Of a stretch of DNA of 64,000 bases, positions 1 through 8,472 are shown one piece after another. The position numbers were made by a program, and so were the translations under genes. This stretch comes from Shinella zoogloeoides (GTDB lineage: Bacteria > Pseudomonadota > Alphaproteobacteria > Rhizobiales > Rhizobiaceae). The notes beneath the pieces are model-generated. The model ran no database searches and was not told the origin of the DNA. It was given only the letters and a program-made list of their open reading frames with translations. Location of the stretch: assembly GCF_033705735.1 (NCBI RefSeq), contig NZ_CP131131.1, forward strand, positions 930,001 through 994,000. Direction: 5' to 3'. Positions within the stretch are counted from its first letter, which is position 1. Each line of letters starts with the position of its first letter.

Positions 1-929
1 GGCGCGCTGTCCGGGCGGAAGCCCGTCCAGTCCGCCACCCAGTCCGGTGCATTGGCGAGGAAGGCGGTGGTGCCGAAGGCGTCGGGCAGGGCGATGAGGA
101 GGTTACCGTTATAATGTTGCCGCCACTCTTCCAGCACTTGGTAGGGCGCGTGGGCGAGCGCGTCGTCGCCTTCGGCGAGCGCGGCGGCGACCATCGGCAG
201 CTCATGCGCATTGGTGCCGATGGCCTCGAGATCGGCATCCATGGCGAGGAGCACGTTGGACGTGCCGATGAAGCGGTCACCGAGCCCTTCCTTGAGGGCG
301 TCCACGCACCAGCGCTGCCACAGGAAGCCGTGCCGGCGGCGGGTGCCGAAGTCGGAGATGACGAGGTCCGGCAACTGGCGCAGCCGCTCCACCTTTTCCC
401 ATAGCCGCGCCTTGGCGCGGGCATAGAGCACGTCGAGCGCGAAGCGACCGCGATCGCGCATCGCCGCGCGCGACTTCAACTCGTTGATGATGGCAAGGGC
501 CGGGATTTCCCACATGGTCGTGTGCGTCCACGGCCCGTCGAAATGCAGCTCGTACTGGCCGTCGACCTTGCGCAGCTCGTATTCCGGCAGCTGGAAGGTC
601 GAGAGCCAGGCGATGAAATCCGGCCCGAACATGCGCGCCTTGCCGTAGATGCTGTTGCCGGCGAGCCAGATCAGCTCCTTCTTGGTGAAGCGTATGCCGC
701 GGGCATGGTCGAGCTGGGCGCGAAGCTCGCCTTCGTCGATGATGTCGGCGAGCCGCACGCTCGTCGTGCGGTTGATCAGCGAGAAGGTGGCATTCACGTC
801 CGGATGGAGCTGCCCGATCATCTGGAGCATCAGCAGCTTGTAAAAGTCCGTATCGAGCAGGCTGCGGACGATCGGGTCGAGGCGGAAATTGTGATCGTAG
901 GTGCGGGTCGCGATATCGTTGACGGCCAT
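1..929 (-). CDS. pncB: Nicotinate phosphoribosyltransferase, 3' end outside window
   Basis: This enzyme makes nicotinate mononucleotide from nicotinate and PRPP in the cytoplasmic NAD salvage pathway. Translating the minus strand from the ATG at 929 gives [19 protein letters not shown] and then an early [13 protein letters not shown] block, which is typical of the family. SDFGTRRRH lies around residue 220 and matches the SFGTR phosphate-binding loop. A ribosome-binding site AGGAG sits six bases before the start. About 309 codons are visible and the family is usually near 400 to 435, so roughly the last quarter lies before base 1. It is separated from the upstream ALDH operon by a strong terminator and is probably transcribed on its own. 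The family call is secure. Confidence 0.93.
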   Translation of the reverse strand, partial: MAVNDIATRTYDHNFRLDPIVRSLLDTDFYKLLMLQMIGQLHPDVNATFSLINRTTSVRLADIIDEGELRAQLDHARGIRFTKKELIWLAGNSIYGKARMFGPDFIAWLSTFQLPEYELRKVDGQYELHFDGPWTHTTMWEIPALAIINELKSRAAMRDRGRFALDVLYARAKARLWEKVERLRQLPDLVISDFGTRRRHGFLWQRWCVDALKEGLGDRFIGTSNVLLAMDADLEAIGTNAHELPMVAAALAEGDDALAHAPYQVLEEWRQHYNGNLLIALPDAFGTTAFLANAPDWVADWTGFRPDSA

Positions 930-1054
930 GCCGGCTCCTGGCGATGGGACTGGGCTTGCCGGCTGGGAGGGACCGGCGGGTTCGCGCCAACCTCGTTGAT
1001 CGAGGCCCCGATTGCAAGCCGCAGGCCGCTTCATCCGCCGGATGTGCAAAGGAA

Positions 1055-1082
1055 AACGGCCCGGAGATATCTCCGGGCCGTT
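1055..1082 (-). terminator. Perfect 28-bp palindromic terminator after the ALDH operon
   Basis: The arms AACGGCCCGGAGAT and its exact complement meet with no spacer, making a 28-bp perfect palindrome just past the stop of the aldehyde dehydrogenase. Read on the minus strand the stem is followed by TTTTCC, so it fits a rho-independent terminator for the 7311-1098 operon. It also separates that operon from pncB. Confidence 0.8.
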
Positions 1083-1097
1083 CGTATCGAGTGCCGG

Positions 1098-2531
1098 TCA
1101 GGCCGCGTCCGGCCGGTGTACCGTCTTCACTTCAAGGAAGTCCTCGAGGCCGAACATGCCGCCTTCGCGGCCGTTGCCGGACTGCTTGAAGCCGCCGAAG
1201 GGGCTGCCGTAGCGGTGCGGGCCGCCATTGATGTGCACCATGCCGGCGCGAAGGCGGGCGGCGACGCGCTCGGCGCGGTCGGGATTGCCCGTCTGCACAT
1301 AGGCGGCAAGGCCATAGGCGGTGTCGTTGGCGATCGCGATGGCTTCCTCTTCCGTGTCGAAGGGGATGATCGCGAGAACCGGGCCGAACACTTCTTCACG
1401 CGCGATGCGCATGTTGTTGTTCACATCGGCGAAGATCGTCGGCTTGACGAAATAGCCGGTCTCGAAGCCGTCGGGCTTGCCAGGGCCGCCGACGAGAAGC
1501 CGCGCGCCTTCGGCAACGCCCGCCTCGATCAGCGCCTGCACGCGGCCGAACTGGATGTGCGAGACGAGCGGGCCGATATGGCCGCCTTCCTCTTCCGGAT
1601 TGCCGACGGTCGCTTCCTTGCCGGTGCGCTCGGCGATCTCGACCACCTTGTCATAGACCGAGCGCTCGACGAGCATGCGGGTCGGCGCGTCGCAGGACTG
1701 GCCGGAATTGTTGAAGCATTCCAGCACGCTGCCGGCGACGCGGTCTTCCAGGTCGGCGTCGGCGAAGACGATGTTGGGCGACTTGCCGCCCAGTTCCAGC
1801 GTCACGCGCTTGACCGTGTCTGCCGCATCCTTGCTGACGGCGATGCCGGCGCGGGTGGAGCCGGTGAACGACATCATATCGACGTCCTTGTGCTTCGAGA
1901 GCGCCGCGCCGCATTCGATGCCGTCGCCGTTGACGAGGTTGAACGTGCCCGCCGGGAAGCCGGCCTCGTCCACCATCTCGGCATAGAGCATGGCGTTGAG
2001 CGGCGTGAATTCAGAGGGCTTCAGCACGCAGGTCGAGCCCGTCGCCAGCGCCGGAACCACCTTCAGCGCGATCTGGTTGATCGGCCAGTTCCAGGGCGTG
2101 ATGAGGCCGCAGACGCCGATGGGCTCGCGGCGCACGACGTCGCCGTTCGGCAGCACTTCGCGGCTCTTGAGGCGCTTCAGCGCATCGATGAAGCCCTGCA
2201 GGTGGCCGACGCCGACATCCGCCTGCTGCTCGGTGCTCATGCTGATCGGCGCGCCGAGTTCGAGCGTGATGGTGCGGGCCATCTCGTCATAGCGGCGCTT
2301 GTAGATCTCCAGCAGCTTTTCGAGCAGAGCAAGGCGCTCGTCCACGCTGGTCTGGCTGTAGGTCGCAAAAGCCTTCCTGGCGGCGGCGACGGCGCGGTCG
2401 ATATCGGCGGCGGTGCCCATGGTGATGACCGCGACCGGCTTTTCCGTTGCCGGGTTGATGACCTGGAGGTCATTGGGCTTCAGCGGATCGACCCACTGGC
2501 CGTCGATGTAGAATTTGCGCTTGTCGAGCAT
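1098..2531 (-). CDS. NAD(P)-dependent aldehyde dehydrogenase
   Basis: This 477-residue protein belongs to the aldehyde dehydrogenase superfamily and should oxidise an aldehyde to a carboxylate. The motifs are all visible: TPWNWP with Asn148 for the oxyanion hole, LELGGKSP with general base Glu246, and NNSGQSC with nucleophile Cys280. The length is normal for the family. It is the last gene of an operon with a polyamine-type ABC importer and an MBL-fold hydrolase, 12 bp downstream of the latter. This suggests it oxidises an aldehyde made from the imported compound, for example an aminoaldehyde or semialdehyde. That substrate is inference; the sequence shows only the family. The ATG at 2531 is followed by a typical MLDKRKFYIDG start. 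Confidence 0.93.
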   Translation of the reverse strand: MLDKRKFYIDGQWVDPLKPNDLQVINPATEKPVAVITMGTAADIDRAVAAARKAFATYSQTSVDERLALLEKLLEIYKRRYDEMARTITLELGAPISMSTEQQADVGVGHLQGFIDALKRLKSREVLPNGDVVRREPIGVCGLITPWNWPINQIALKVVPALATGSTCVLKPSEFTPLNAMLYAEMVDEAGFPAGTFNLVNGDGIECGAALSKHKDVDMMSFTGSTRAGIAVSKDAADTVKRVTLELGGKSPNIVFADADLEDRVAGSVLECFNNSGQSCDAPTRMLVERSVYDKVVEIAERTGKEATVGNPEEEGGHIGPLVSHIQFGRVQALIEAGVAEGARLLVGGPGKPDGFETGYFVKPTIFADVNNNMRIAREEVFGPVLAIIPFDTEEEAIAIANDTAYGLAAYVQTGNPDRAERVAARLRAGMVHINGGPHRYGSPFGGFKQSGNGREGGMFGLEDFLEVKTVHRPDAA

Positions 2532-2543
2532 GCTTTTCTCCCG

Positions 2544-3272
2544 TCACTTCTGTTTTTCGTCGAGCCAGCCTCTTATGAGCTGGCGATAGCGTTCCCCGCC
2601 GAAGCTTGGAAAATGGCCACCATGCACCAGCCGCACCGGCAGGGTCAGGAGCCGTTCCATCGAGGCGATATAGTCCGTCAGGTCGGAGTGGTAAGTGTCC
2701 TCGATCAGCGGGCCATCGTAGATGATGTCGCCCGAGAAGAGAATTTCGGTTGCCTTCTCGTAGAGCGCAATACCCCCTGGGGAGTGGCCCGGCGTATGGA
2801 CGACCTCGAACTGGCGGTCGCCGAGATCGATCATGTCGCCATCTTCAAGGATGCGCGTCGCGGGCGCCTTCTTCACGGCGTAGCATTTCGAGCAATAGGG
2901 CTCGGGCGGCAGCGCGTCGAAGATCTCGTCGGTGACGTAAGGGTCGGCCAGCGTGTTCTCCCGCGTCGGATTGGCGAGAAGGCCGGCCTCGGCCGAATGC
3001 ACCGCGCGGCACTCGAATTCGTGGTGGCAGCCGATATGGTCGAAATGCGTATGGCTCGCCACCGCGATCAGGTCGCGCTCCGTGACGAGCGGCACCCATT
3101 GCCTGAGCGAGACGACGCCCATGCCGCTATCGACCAGCATGTCGCGGTCGCGCCCGCGGATGTGCCAGACGTTGCAGCGATAGAATTCCTGGATATAGGG
3201 CTCGCAGATATAGGTCACGTCGTCATCGAGGCGACGAACGCTGTACCAATCCTCCGGCCGGATGCGTCGCAT
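2544..3272 (-). CDS. MBL-fold metallo-hydrolase
   Basis: This 242-residue protein has the metallo-beta-lactamase fold. The zinc-binding residues are visible as HTHFDH (His74, His76, Asp78, His79), His163 in TPGHSPGG, Asp182 in FSGD and His217 or His220 in LVHGGH. Enzymes with this arrangement hydrolyse lactones, thioesters or other esters in the cytoplasm. There is no signal peptide, so it is not a periplasmic beta-lactamase. It lies five bases after the ABC ATPase gene and 12 bp before the aldehyde dehydrogenase. The pairing with an ALDH recalls the BlcC lactonase and BlcA dehydrogenase of Agrobacterium gamma-butyrolactone degradation, but this is an analogy and the substrate is unknown. Confidence 0.9.
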   Translation of the reverse strand: MRRIRPEDWYSVRRLDDDVTYICEPYIQEFYRCNVWHIRGRDRDMLVDSGMGVVSLRQWVPLVTERDLIAVASHTHFDHIGCHHEFECRAVHSAEAGLLANPTRENTLADPYVTDEIFDALPPEPYCSKCYAVKKAPATRILEDGDMIDLGDRQFEVVHTPGHSPGGIALYEKATEILFSGDIIYDGPLIEDTYHSDLTDYIASMERLLTLPVRLVHGGHFPSFGGERYRQLIRGWLDEKQK

Positions 3273-3277
3273 CGATT

Positions 3278-4363
3278 CTAAACTCCCGCCCCGTCCTGAA
3301 GCACGACGATGCTATCCGCCTTCAGCCGCAGGTCAAGCTCGGCGCCGACTTCCGGCGTCTCGGTCTGCGGCAGATGGGCGGTGAGCGTCGCGCCGTTGGC
3401 CGCGACATGGCAGCGATGATGCGTGCCGAAAAAGGCGCTGCCGGTGATGCGGCCGTGGCCGAGCGAGAGGGTGGGCACATCGGCATTTGCGGACCGGAAA
3501 TGCTCCGGGCGAATGCAGAGCGTCACATCGCTTCCGGCAATGGGGAAGCCGGAAACGAAGGTGGAAGCAGGCAGTACGGCGCGGCCCAGCGCGGTCTCCA
3601 GCTCGGCTTCGCCGGCGGCGGTGCGCACGACCTTCGCCAGCAGGAAATTGGCCTCGCCCATGAAGCCGGCGGAAAACAGTGAGCGCGGGCGCATGTAGAT
3701 CGAGGCTGGCGTGCCGACATCCTCGATGCGGCCCTTGTTCATCACGACGATGCGGTCGGCGATCGCCATCGCCTCCTCCTGGTCGTGGGTGACATGCACG
3801 AAGGTCGTGCCGACGCGCTTCTGGATCGCCTTCAATTCGTCCTGCATCTGTCGGCGCAGCTTCAGGTCCAGCGCGCCGAGCGGCTCGTCGAGCAGCAGCA
3901 CGTCGGGATCGACCGCCAGAGCGCGGGCGAGCGCCACGCGCTGGCGCTGGCCGCCCGAAAGCTCATGCGGCTTCTTGGCGGACGACGCCCTCAGGCCGAC
4001 GAGATCGAGATAGGAGAAGGCCTTCTCGTAGCGCTCCGCCTTGCCCATGCCGCGCATGCGCAGGCCGAAGCCGACATTGTCGCGCAGGCACATATGCGGG
4101 AAGAGCGCATAGTCCTGGAACATGGTGGTGGTCGGCCGCTTGGCGGGCGAGACATATGTCATGTCGCGCCCGCCGATGGAAACCGTGCCGGACGTCGGCT
4201 CGATGAAGCCGCCGAGAATGGAGAGCAGCGTGGTCTTGCCGCAGCCCGACGGGCCGAGCAGCACGATGAACTCGCCGGCCGCGATATCGAGCGAGACATC
4301 GTCGAGCGCCCGGAACGCGCCGAAGTCCTTGGTGGCGTTCTTGATGGAAACGTCGGCGGTCAT
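3278..4363 (-). CDS. ABC transporter ATP-binding protein, polyamine (PotA) type
   Basis: This 361-residue ATPase powers the importer encoded by the three genes upstream. Walker [10 protein letters not shown] is at residues 37-45, the LSGGQRQR signature near 140 and Walker B VLLLDEP shortly after. The C-terminal 120 residues form a TOBE-type regulatory domain, as in PotA, FbpC and CysA. The start chosen is the ATG at 4363 (MTADVSIKNATKDFG), which overlaps the permease stop by four bases. The reading frame stays open for another 1.6 kb upstream, but that part is out of frame with the permeases and has no domain content. Substrate cannot be assigned beyond the spermidine/putrescine-like subfamily. 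Confidence 0.92.
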   Translation of the reverse strand: MTADVSIKNATKDFGAFRALDDVSLDIAAGEFIVLLGPSGCGKTTLLSILGGFIEPTSGTVSIGGRDMTYVSPAKRPTTTMFQDYALFPHMCLRDNVGFGLRMRGMGKAERYEKAFSYLDLVGLRASSAKKPHELSGGQRQRVALARALAVDPDVLLLDEPLGALDLKLRRQMQDELKAIQKRVGTTFVHVTHDQEEAMAIADRIVVMNKGRIEDVGTPASIYMRPRSLFSAGFMGEANFLLAKVVRTAAGEAELETALGRAVLPASTFVSGFPIAGSDVTLCIRPEHFRSANADVPTLSLGHGRITGSAFFGTHHRCHVAANGATLTAHLPQTETPEVGAELDLRLKADSIVVLQDGAGV

Positions 4364-5148
4364 GAGGATTTCCCGGTTTTTCTGAAGACCGTCAGTTCCA
4401 TGAGGATGAGGAACACGACGGAGATGAGGAAGACGACGCTGCCGATGGCGTTGGTCTTGGGGTCGAGGCCGGAGCGCAGCATGCTCCAGATCTCGACCGG
4501 CAGCGTCACGTCGAAGCGCGACAGCAGGAAGGCGACGATGAACTCGTCCCAGCTGAAGGTGACGGAGAGGAAGAAGGCGGCAAGGATCGACGGCAGCAGC
4601 ATGGGCGCGGTGACGAGCAGCATGACCTGCCAGTCCTTCGCTCCGAGGTCGCGCGCCGCCCGCTCGATATTGACCTGATGCCCGCCCATCGAGGCGTAGA
4701 TGATGGCGAAGCAGAGCGGCAGGTTGATCACCACATGGCCGATGCCGACCGTCACGAGCGAAAGCCGCATGCCCGTCACGTTCAGCATGGAGAGGAGGCC
4801 GAGGCCGATGATCAGCGTGCTGACGGTCATCGGCGCGACGATGAGGCCGCGCAGAAGCGCGGAGGCCGGCAGCGTATAGCGGGCGAAGGCGTAGGCGGCG
4901 AGGAAGCCGAGGATGCACGCGACCGCCGATGAAATCACCGCCACCAGCAGCGAATTGCCGAGCGCGGCCATCAGCTTGCCGTCGGAGAACACCGCCTCGT
5001 ACCAGCGCAGCGTCAGCCCGTTCAGCGGCGGCACGGGCAGGGTGCCGTCCTGGAAGGAGAAGAGCACCAGCACGACGACAGGCAGGAAGATGAAGAGATA
5101 GATGAGGCCGGCATAGAGCGCGGCGAGCGCGGTGGAAAGGTGCCGCAT
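4360..5148 (-). CDS. ABC transporter permease, PotC type
   Basis: This 262-residue inner-membrane protein has about six hydrophobic segments and begins with a transmembrane helix (LYAGLIYLFIFLPVVVLVL). The cytoplasmic EAA loop appears as RAARDLGAKDWQVMLLV and contacts the ATPase. It pairs with the permease encoded just upstream, three bases away, to form the heterodimeric channel of a polyamine-type importer. It overlaps the ATPase gene by ATGA, so the two are likely translationally coupled. Family assignment is firm and substrate is open. Confidence 0.92.
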   Translation of the reverse strand: MRHLSTALAALYAGLIYLFIFLPVVVLVLFSFQDGTLPVPPLNGLTLRWYEAVFSDGKLMAALGNSLLVAVISSAVACILGFLAAYAFARYTLPASALLRGLIVAPMTVSTLIIGLGLLSMLNVTGMRLSLVTVGIGHVVINLPLCFAIIYASMGGHQVNIERAARDLGAKDWQVMLLVTAPMLLPSILAAFFLSVTFSWDEFIVAFLLSRFDVTLPVEIWSMLRSGLDPKTNAIGSVVFLISVVFLILMELTVFRKTGKSS

Positions 5149-5151
5149 GGA

Positions 5152-6015
5152 TCAGGTCCTTTCCATCTTCAGCCAGCGCGCGCAGGCGATATAGGCGAGC
5201 GTGACGACCACCATCAGCACCAGCGAGAGCGCCGCGGCCATCGGGAAGTCCGCCCGTCGCCCGAGCTGCAGCATGATGACCTGCGGCAGCACCAACTCGT
5301 TGTTGCCGCCGAGGATCTGCGGCGTGATGTAGTCGCCGATGCAAAGCACGAAGGTCAGGAACGCGCCGACCATGATGCCCGGCAGCGTCAGCGGCAGCAC
5401 GACATGCCAGAAGGTCTGGAAGGCGTTCGCCCCGAGATCCGCCGCCGCGCGGCGGTAGTTCGGCGAAAGCTGGATGAGGTTGGCGTAGATCGTCAGCGTC
5501 AAAAGCATGACGAAGAAATGCACGAAGCCGATCACGGTGCCGGTGCGGTTGGCCGAAAGCTCCAGCGGTTCGGCGATGATGCCGATTGAGAGCAGCGCCT
5601 GGTTGACGACGCCGCCCTTGGAGAGCACCAGCAGCCAGGAATAGGAGCGCACCACATAGGAGGTCCAGAAGGGCAGGATCGCCATGACGAGGGCGAAGCG
5701 CTGCCATTTCTTCGGCACCCGCTCGGCGATGATCCAGGCGAGCGGATAGGCGAGCAGCACCGAGATGACGGTGACCGTCGCCGTGATCTCCAGCGAGACC
5801 ATCAGCCCCTTGAAGAAATGCGCCTTGGCGAAGAAGGCGACGTAATTGTCGAGCGTCCAGGTCGCGACGATCTCGCGCCCCTGCCGCGTCCAGAAGCTGA
5901 TCGCCACCATGTAGGCGAAGGGCACGAGGAAGAACAGCGCGGTCCAAAGCAGCCCCGGCAGGGCAAAGGCCCATGCCTTGCGGCGCTCCGCGCGTTCGAG
6001 GGCTGTGGCGGTCAT
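5152..6015 (-). CDS. ABC transporter permease, PotB type
   Basis: This 287-residue inner-membrane permease begins MTATALERAERRKAWAF and carries about six membrane helices and an EAA loop RAAADLGANAFQTFWHVV. It is the first permease gene after the solute-binding protein. An open reading frame continues upstream to 6231, but that extension is translated from the palindromic repeat at 6051-6191 and is not protein-like, so the ATG at 6015 is preferred. It lies 3 bp upstream of its partner permease gene. Confidence 0.9.
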   Translation of the reverse strand: MTATALERAERRKAWAFALPGLLWTALFFLVPFAYMVAISFWTRQGREIVATWTLDNYVAFFAKAHFFKGLMVSLEITATVTVISVLLAYPLAWIIAERVPKKWQRFALVMAILPFWTSYVVRSYSWLLVLSKGGVVNQALLSIGIIAEPLELSANRTGTVIGFVHFFVMLLTLTIYANLIQLSPNYRRAAADLGANAFQTFWHVVLPLTLPGIMVGAFLTFVLCIGDYITPQILGGNNELVLPQVIMLQLGRRADFPMAAALSLVLMVVVTLAYIACARWLKMERT

Positions 6016-6050
6016 GGGGTGGTTCTCCGTTCGCGCCCTAGGCTGGCGCC

Positions 6051-6191
6051 TGCCCCTCATCCGGCCTGCCGGCCACCTTCTCCCCGCAAGCGGGGAGAAG
6101 GGATATGCCTTGCCGGTTTCCTCAAACAAATCCCGTTCGTGGGGTACGTCCCCTCTCCCCGCTTGCGGGGAGAGGGTTAGGGTGAGGGGCA
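6051..6191. repeat. Palindromic intergenic repeat with two stem-loops (Rhizobiales type)
   Basis: The element begins TGCCCCTCAT and ends with the near-complement GTGAGGGGCA. Inside are two hairpins built on the same core: CCTTCTCCCCGC and its complement around AA at 6076-6101, and CCCTCTCCCCGC and its complement around TT at 6151-6176. Repeats of this sort occur in many copies between genes in rhizobial genomes. This copy sits inside an operon, between the solute-binding protein and the first permease, where it could stabilise the upstream part of the message. That role is inferred. Confidence 0.8.
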
Positions 6192-6234
6192 GCCTTATGA
6201 AACAATACGCGGGCGTGGCGTCACGCCACAAACC

Positions 6235-7311
6235 TCACTGCTGCAGCATTTCCGTCCAGACATCCTGCATTGCCGCATCCATGTCGGCATCCGCCACCGG
6301 ATAGAGCTGCGAATTCTTCAGGTATTCCGGCTGCTTGTCCCAGCGCAGCGCCGTCTTCTGCTGGTCGGTCAGGTGCTCGCCTGCCTTGGCATTCGAAGGC
6401 ATCGCCCAGTAGCACGAGGACGTGGCAAGCCGCGCCTGTCCTTCGGGGCTCACGATATACTGCACGAATTTCAGCGCCAGATCCTGCTTTTCGGAGTTCT
6501 TGAACACGCCGATCGACTGCGCCCAGCGCAGCGCACCCTGCTTGGGGATCGTCCAGTCGAGATTCGGCTTTTCCGCCGAGAGCCCAGCCGTCAGCCATTC
6601 GCCGCCACCGACGACGATATCCACTTCGCCGGTCGCCAGCGCCGTCTGCGAGGCGACGACGTCGCTCACCTGGCGGGAGACCTTCTTCATCTCGAAGAGC
6701 TTTTCCTTGATCGCCGGCAGGTCGTCCTGCTTGAGGTCCGCCGTCTTCTTGCCGATGGCGACACCCGTCAGGCCGACCATGGGCAGGTAGTAGTCATAGA
6801 GCGCGATACGGCCCTTGTACTTGTCCGACCACATGACCGAGAGGTCTTCCATGTCTGCCGGGTCGACCTTCGTCTTGTCGTAGGAAATCGTGTTGTAGCC
6901 GAACTTCTCCGTGACGGCGTAGACCTTGCCGTCGCGGGTCGTCGTCGCGTCCATGCGCACCTCGGGGAAGAGGTCGCCAAGCGGCAGCTTGTCGGCCGGC
7001 ATTTCGCCGAGAATCTCCATGTCGATGGCGCGCGGCACGTCGACGGCGTCGATGACCAGCACGTCCCAGTCGCCCGGGCGGGATTGTTCGATGATCGAGA
7101 TCGCCGCGCCCGTGCCCTCGTATTCCTTGAGGTTCACCTTGACGTTGTTGGCCTTCTCGAAGGGCTCGACCAGCGCCGGGTCGGTGTGGTCGCACCAGAC
7201 GAGGGCGTTCAGCTCGTCCTGCGCCATCGCGCCGGCGGGCGAAAGGGCAATGGTGGCGGCGGTGGCAAGAAGCATGCGGCGGGCAAGGCCGCCGGAAACG
7301 GGTTTCGTCAT
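6235..7311 (-). CDS. Extracellular solute-binding protein, polyamine type
   Basis: This 358-residue periplasmic binding protein captures the substrate of the downstream importer. It starts at the ATG at 7311 (MTKPVSGGLARRMLLATAAT), which has an AGAGGGAAAG ribosome-binding site. The signal peptide ends near AMAQ at residue 31, and a paired arginine before the hydrophobic stretch makes a Tat route possible. The mature protein resembles the PotD/PotF-like family, with VNLKEYEGTGAA early and periodic FEKAN and PEVRMD segments. It is the first gene of the operon and is divergent from the TetR regulator at 7440. The ligand cannot be read from the sequence. Confidence 0.9.
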   Translation of the reverse strand: MTKPVSGGLARRMLLATAATIALSPAGAMAQDELNALVWCDHTDPALVEPFEKANNVKVNLKEYEGTGAAISIIEQSRPGDWDVLVIDAVDVPRAIDMEILGEMPADKLPLGDLFPEVRMDATTTRDGKVYAVTEKFGYNTISYDKTKVDPADMEDLSVMWSDKYKGRIALYDYYLPMVGLTGVAIGKKTADLKQDDLPAIKEKLFEMKKVSRQVSDVVASQTALATGEVDIVVGGGEWLTAGLSAEKPNLDWTIPKQGALRWAQSIGVFKNSEKQDLALKFVQYIVSPEGQARLATSSCYWAMPSNAKAGEHLTDQQKTALRWDKQPEYLKNSQLYPVADADMDAAMQDVWTEMLQQ

Positions 7312-7377
7312 CGTCTTTCCCTCTGGCTGAAGGCGCGTGGCCTTGCGGATGGCGCTCGTCATGGCGCCTTGAGAAAA

Positions 7378-7409
7378 AGATTGAACGAGTTCATTTTTTA
7401 AGTCAATCT
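7378..7409. promoter_or_regulatory. Candidate TetR operator and divergent promoter
   Basis: AGATTGA at 7378-7384 and its complement TCAATCT at 7403-7409 form a dyad 18 bp apart, and a second dyad TGAAC-GA-GTTCA at 7382-7393 lies inside it. On the minus strand TTGACT (7406-7401) is a good -35 box, with a weak CAATCT -10 box 17 bp away, pointing to the solute-binding protein gene. Either dyad would place a repressor across this promoter. Binding by the adjacent TetR protein is inferred from position. Confidence 0.5.
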
Positions 7410-7439
7410 CATTTTTGAAGAGATTCAGCGGAGGGGCCG

Positions 7440-8066
7440 ATGGCCGGATTGCGGGCAAAACAGAAGGCGGACAAGACGCGCCGCATCCTCGATGCCGCGG
7501 CCACGCTGTTTCGCCGCGAGGGCTACGACAACGCCCGCATCGAGGTCATCGCGGAGATGGCCGAGGTCTCCGTCGGCACGCTCTACAACTACTACCAGAA
7601 CAAGGGCGACATCCTCGTCGCCACCGTCGCGATGGAAGTGAGCGAGGTGCTGGAAGGCGGCGCGCGCATCGTCGCGAGCCCCCCGCTCAATGTCGCCGAG
7701 GCGCTGCGCACGCTGATCGCGCAGTATTACGACCACTCCCTCGTCTATCTCTCCAAGGAGATGTGGCGCACGGCGATGGCGATCTCCATCCAGCAACCCG
7801 AAACCCCGCTTTCCCGCCGCTATACCGAGCTCGACGGCCAGCTTTCCGCCCAGGTGGTGCGGCTCGTCGAGACGCTGCAGGCGCGCGGCGTCGTGCATGC
7901 GGCCGTCGATGCCAAGGCCATGGGCGAGGTCTTCTTCAACAACCTCAACATGATGTTCATCGAGTTCTGCAAGGTCGATACCATGCCGCTCGAAGAGCTG
8001 AAGGCGCGTGTCGAGGCCCAGCACGCGCCCATCGCCGCCCTCATCAGCACCGTCAAGATCGTCTGA
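7440..8066 (+). CDS. TetR/AcrR family transcriptional regulator
   Basis: This 208-residue regulator has an N-terminal DNA-binding domain at about residues 10-60 (RRILDAAATLFRREGYD, then VSVGTLYNYYQNKGDI), which is the classic TetR helix-turn-helix. The remaining helical region would bind a small ligand. It is divergent from the ABC importer operon and 128 bp from it, with dyads in the shared intergenic region, so it probably represses that operon and itself until an inducer related to the substrate appears. A GGAGGGGCCG sequence just before the ATG serves as ribosome-binding site. Confidence 0.9.
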   Translation: MAGLRAKQKADKTRRILDAAATLFRREGYDNARIEVIAEMAEVSVGTLYNYYQNKGDILVATVAMEVSEVLEGGARIVASPPLNVAEALRTLIAQYYDHSLVYLSKEMWRTAMAISIQQPETPLSRRYTELDGQLSAQVVRLVETLQARGVVHAAVDAKAMGEVFFNNLNMMFIEFCKVDTMPLEELKARVEAQHAPIAALISTVKIV

Positions 8067-8079
8067 CCCCGGAAAAAGC

Positions 8080-8472
8080 ATGACCGACACGCAAGCCGCC
8101 GTTCTCTCCGCCGCCGACGCCCTCGTTGCCGCCTTCGCCCGCCACGACCGCGACGCCTATTTCGCCGCCTTCGCCCCGCAGGCGACCTTCCTCTTCTACA
8201 ATCTCGACCGTCCCCTCGACGGCCGCGCCGCCTACGAGGCCGAATGGGCGCTTTGGGAGGAACGCGACGGCTTCCGCATCCACGCCTGCCGCTCCACCGA
8301 CCGCCGCGTTCAACTCCTCGGCGACGTCGCCATCTTCACCCACGCCGTCGAAACCGAGCTTTCGGTGGGCGGCGAAAAGCTGACCAACAACGAACGCGAG
8401 ACCATCGTCTTTTCCCGCGACCCCACCGGCCACTGGCTCGCCGTACACGAACACCTTTCGGCGGCGGCCTGA
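8080..8472 (+). CDS. Nuclear transport factor 2-like (SnoaL-type) protein
   Basis: This 130-residue cytoplasmic protein has the length and pattern of the NTF2-like fold: an N-terminal helix followed by HDRDAYFAAFAPQATFLFYN, a central LWEERDGFRI and a closing HWLAVHEHLSAAA strand. Such proteins can be small enzymes or ligand-binding domains, and nothing here fixes a function. The start is the ATG at 8080 with GGAAAAAG upstream. It begins 13 bp after the TetR gene and may be cotranscribed with it. The stop codon abuts the vapBC operator. Confidence 0.7.
   Translation: MTDTQAAVLSAADALVAAFARHDRDAYFAAFAPQATFLFYNLDRPLDGRAAYEAEWALWEERDGFRIHACRSTDRRVQLLGDVAIFTHAVETELSVGGEKLTNNERETIVFSRDPTGHWLAVHEHLSAAA

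Noticed and set aside
522..3281. A 919-residue plus-strand open frame
   Set aside because: It is antisense to pncB, the aldehyde dehydrogenase and the MBL-fold gene and has no domain content.
3278..5974. An 898-residue open frame covering the ATPase and running on through both permease genes
   Set aside because: Only the 3' 361 codons have ABC domains. The upstream part is out of frame with two clear permeases and is rich in Arg, Ala and Gly with no membrane pattern.
6016..6231. A 72-residue N-terminal extension of the PotB-type permease
   Set aside because: The extension is translated from a palindromic intergenic repeat, and the ATG at 6015 matches the usual start of the family.
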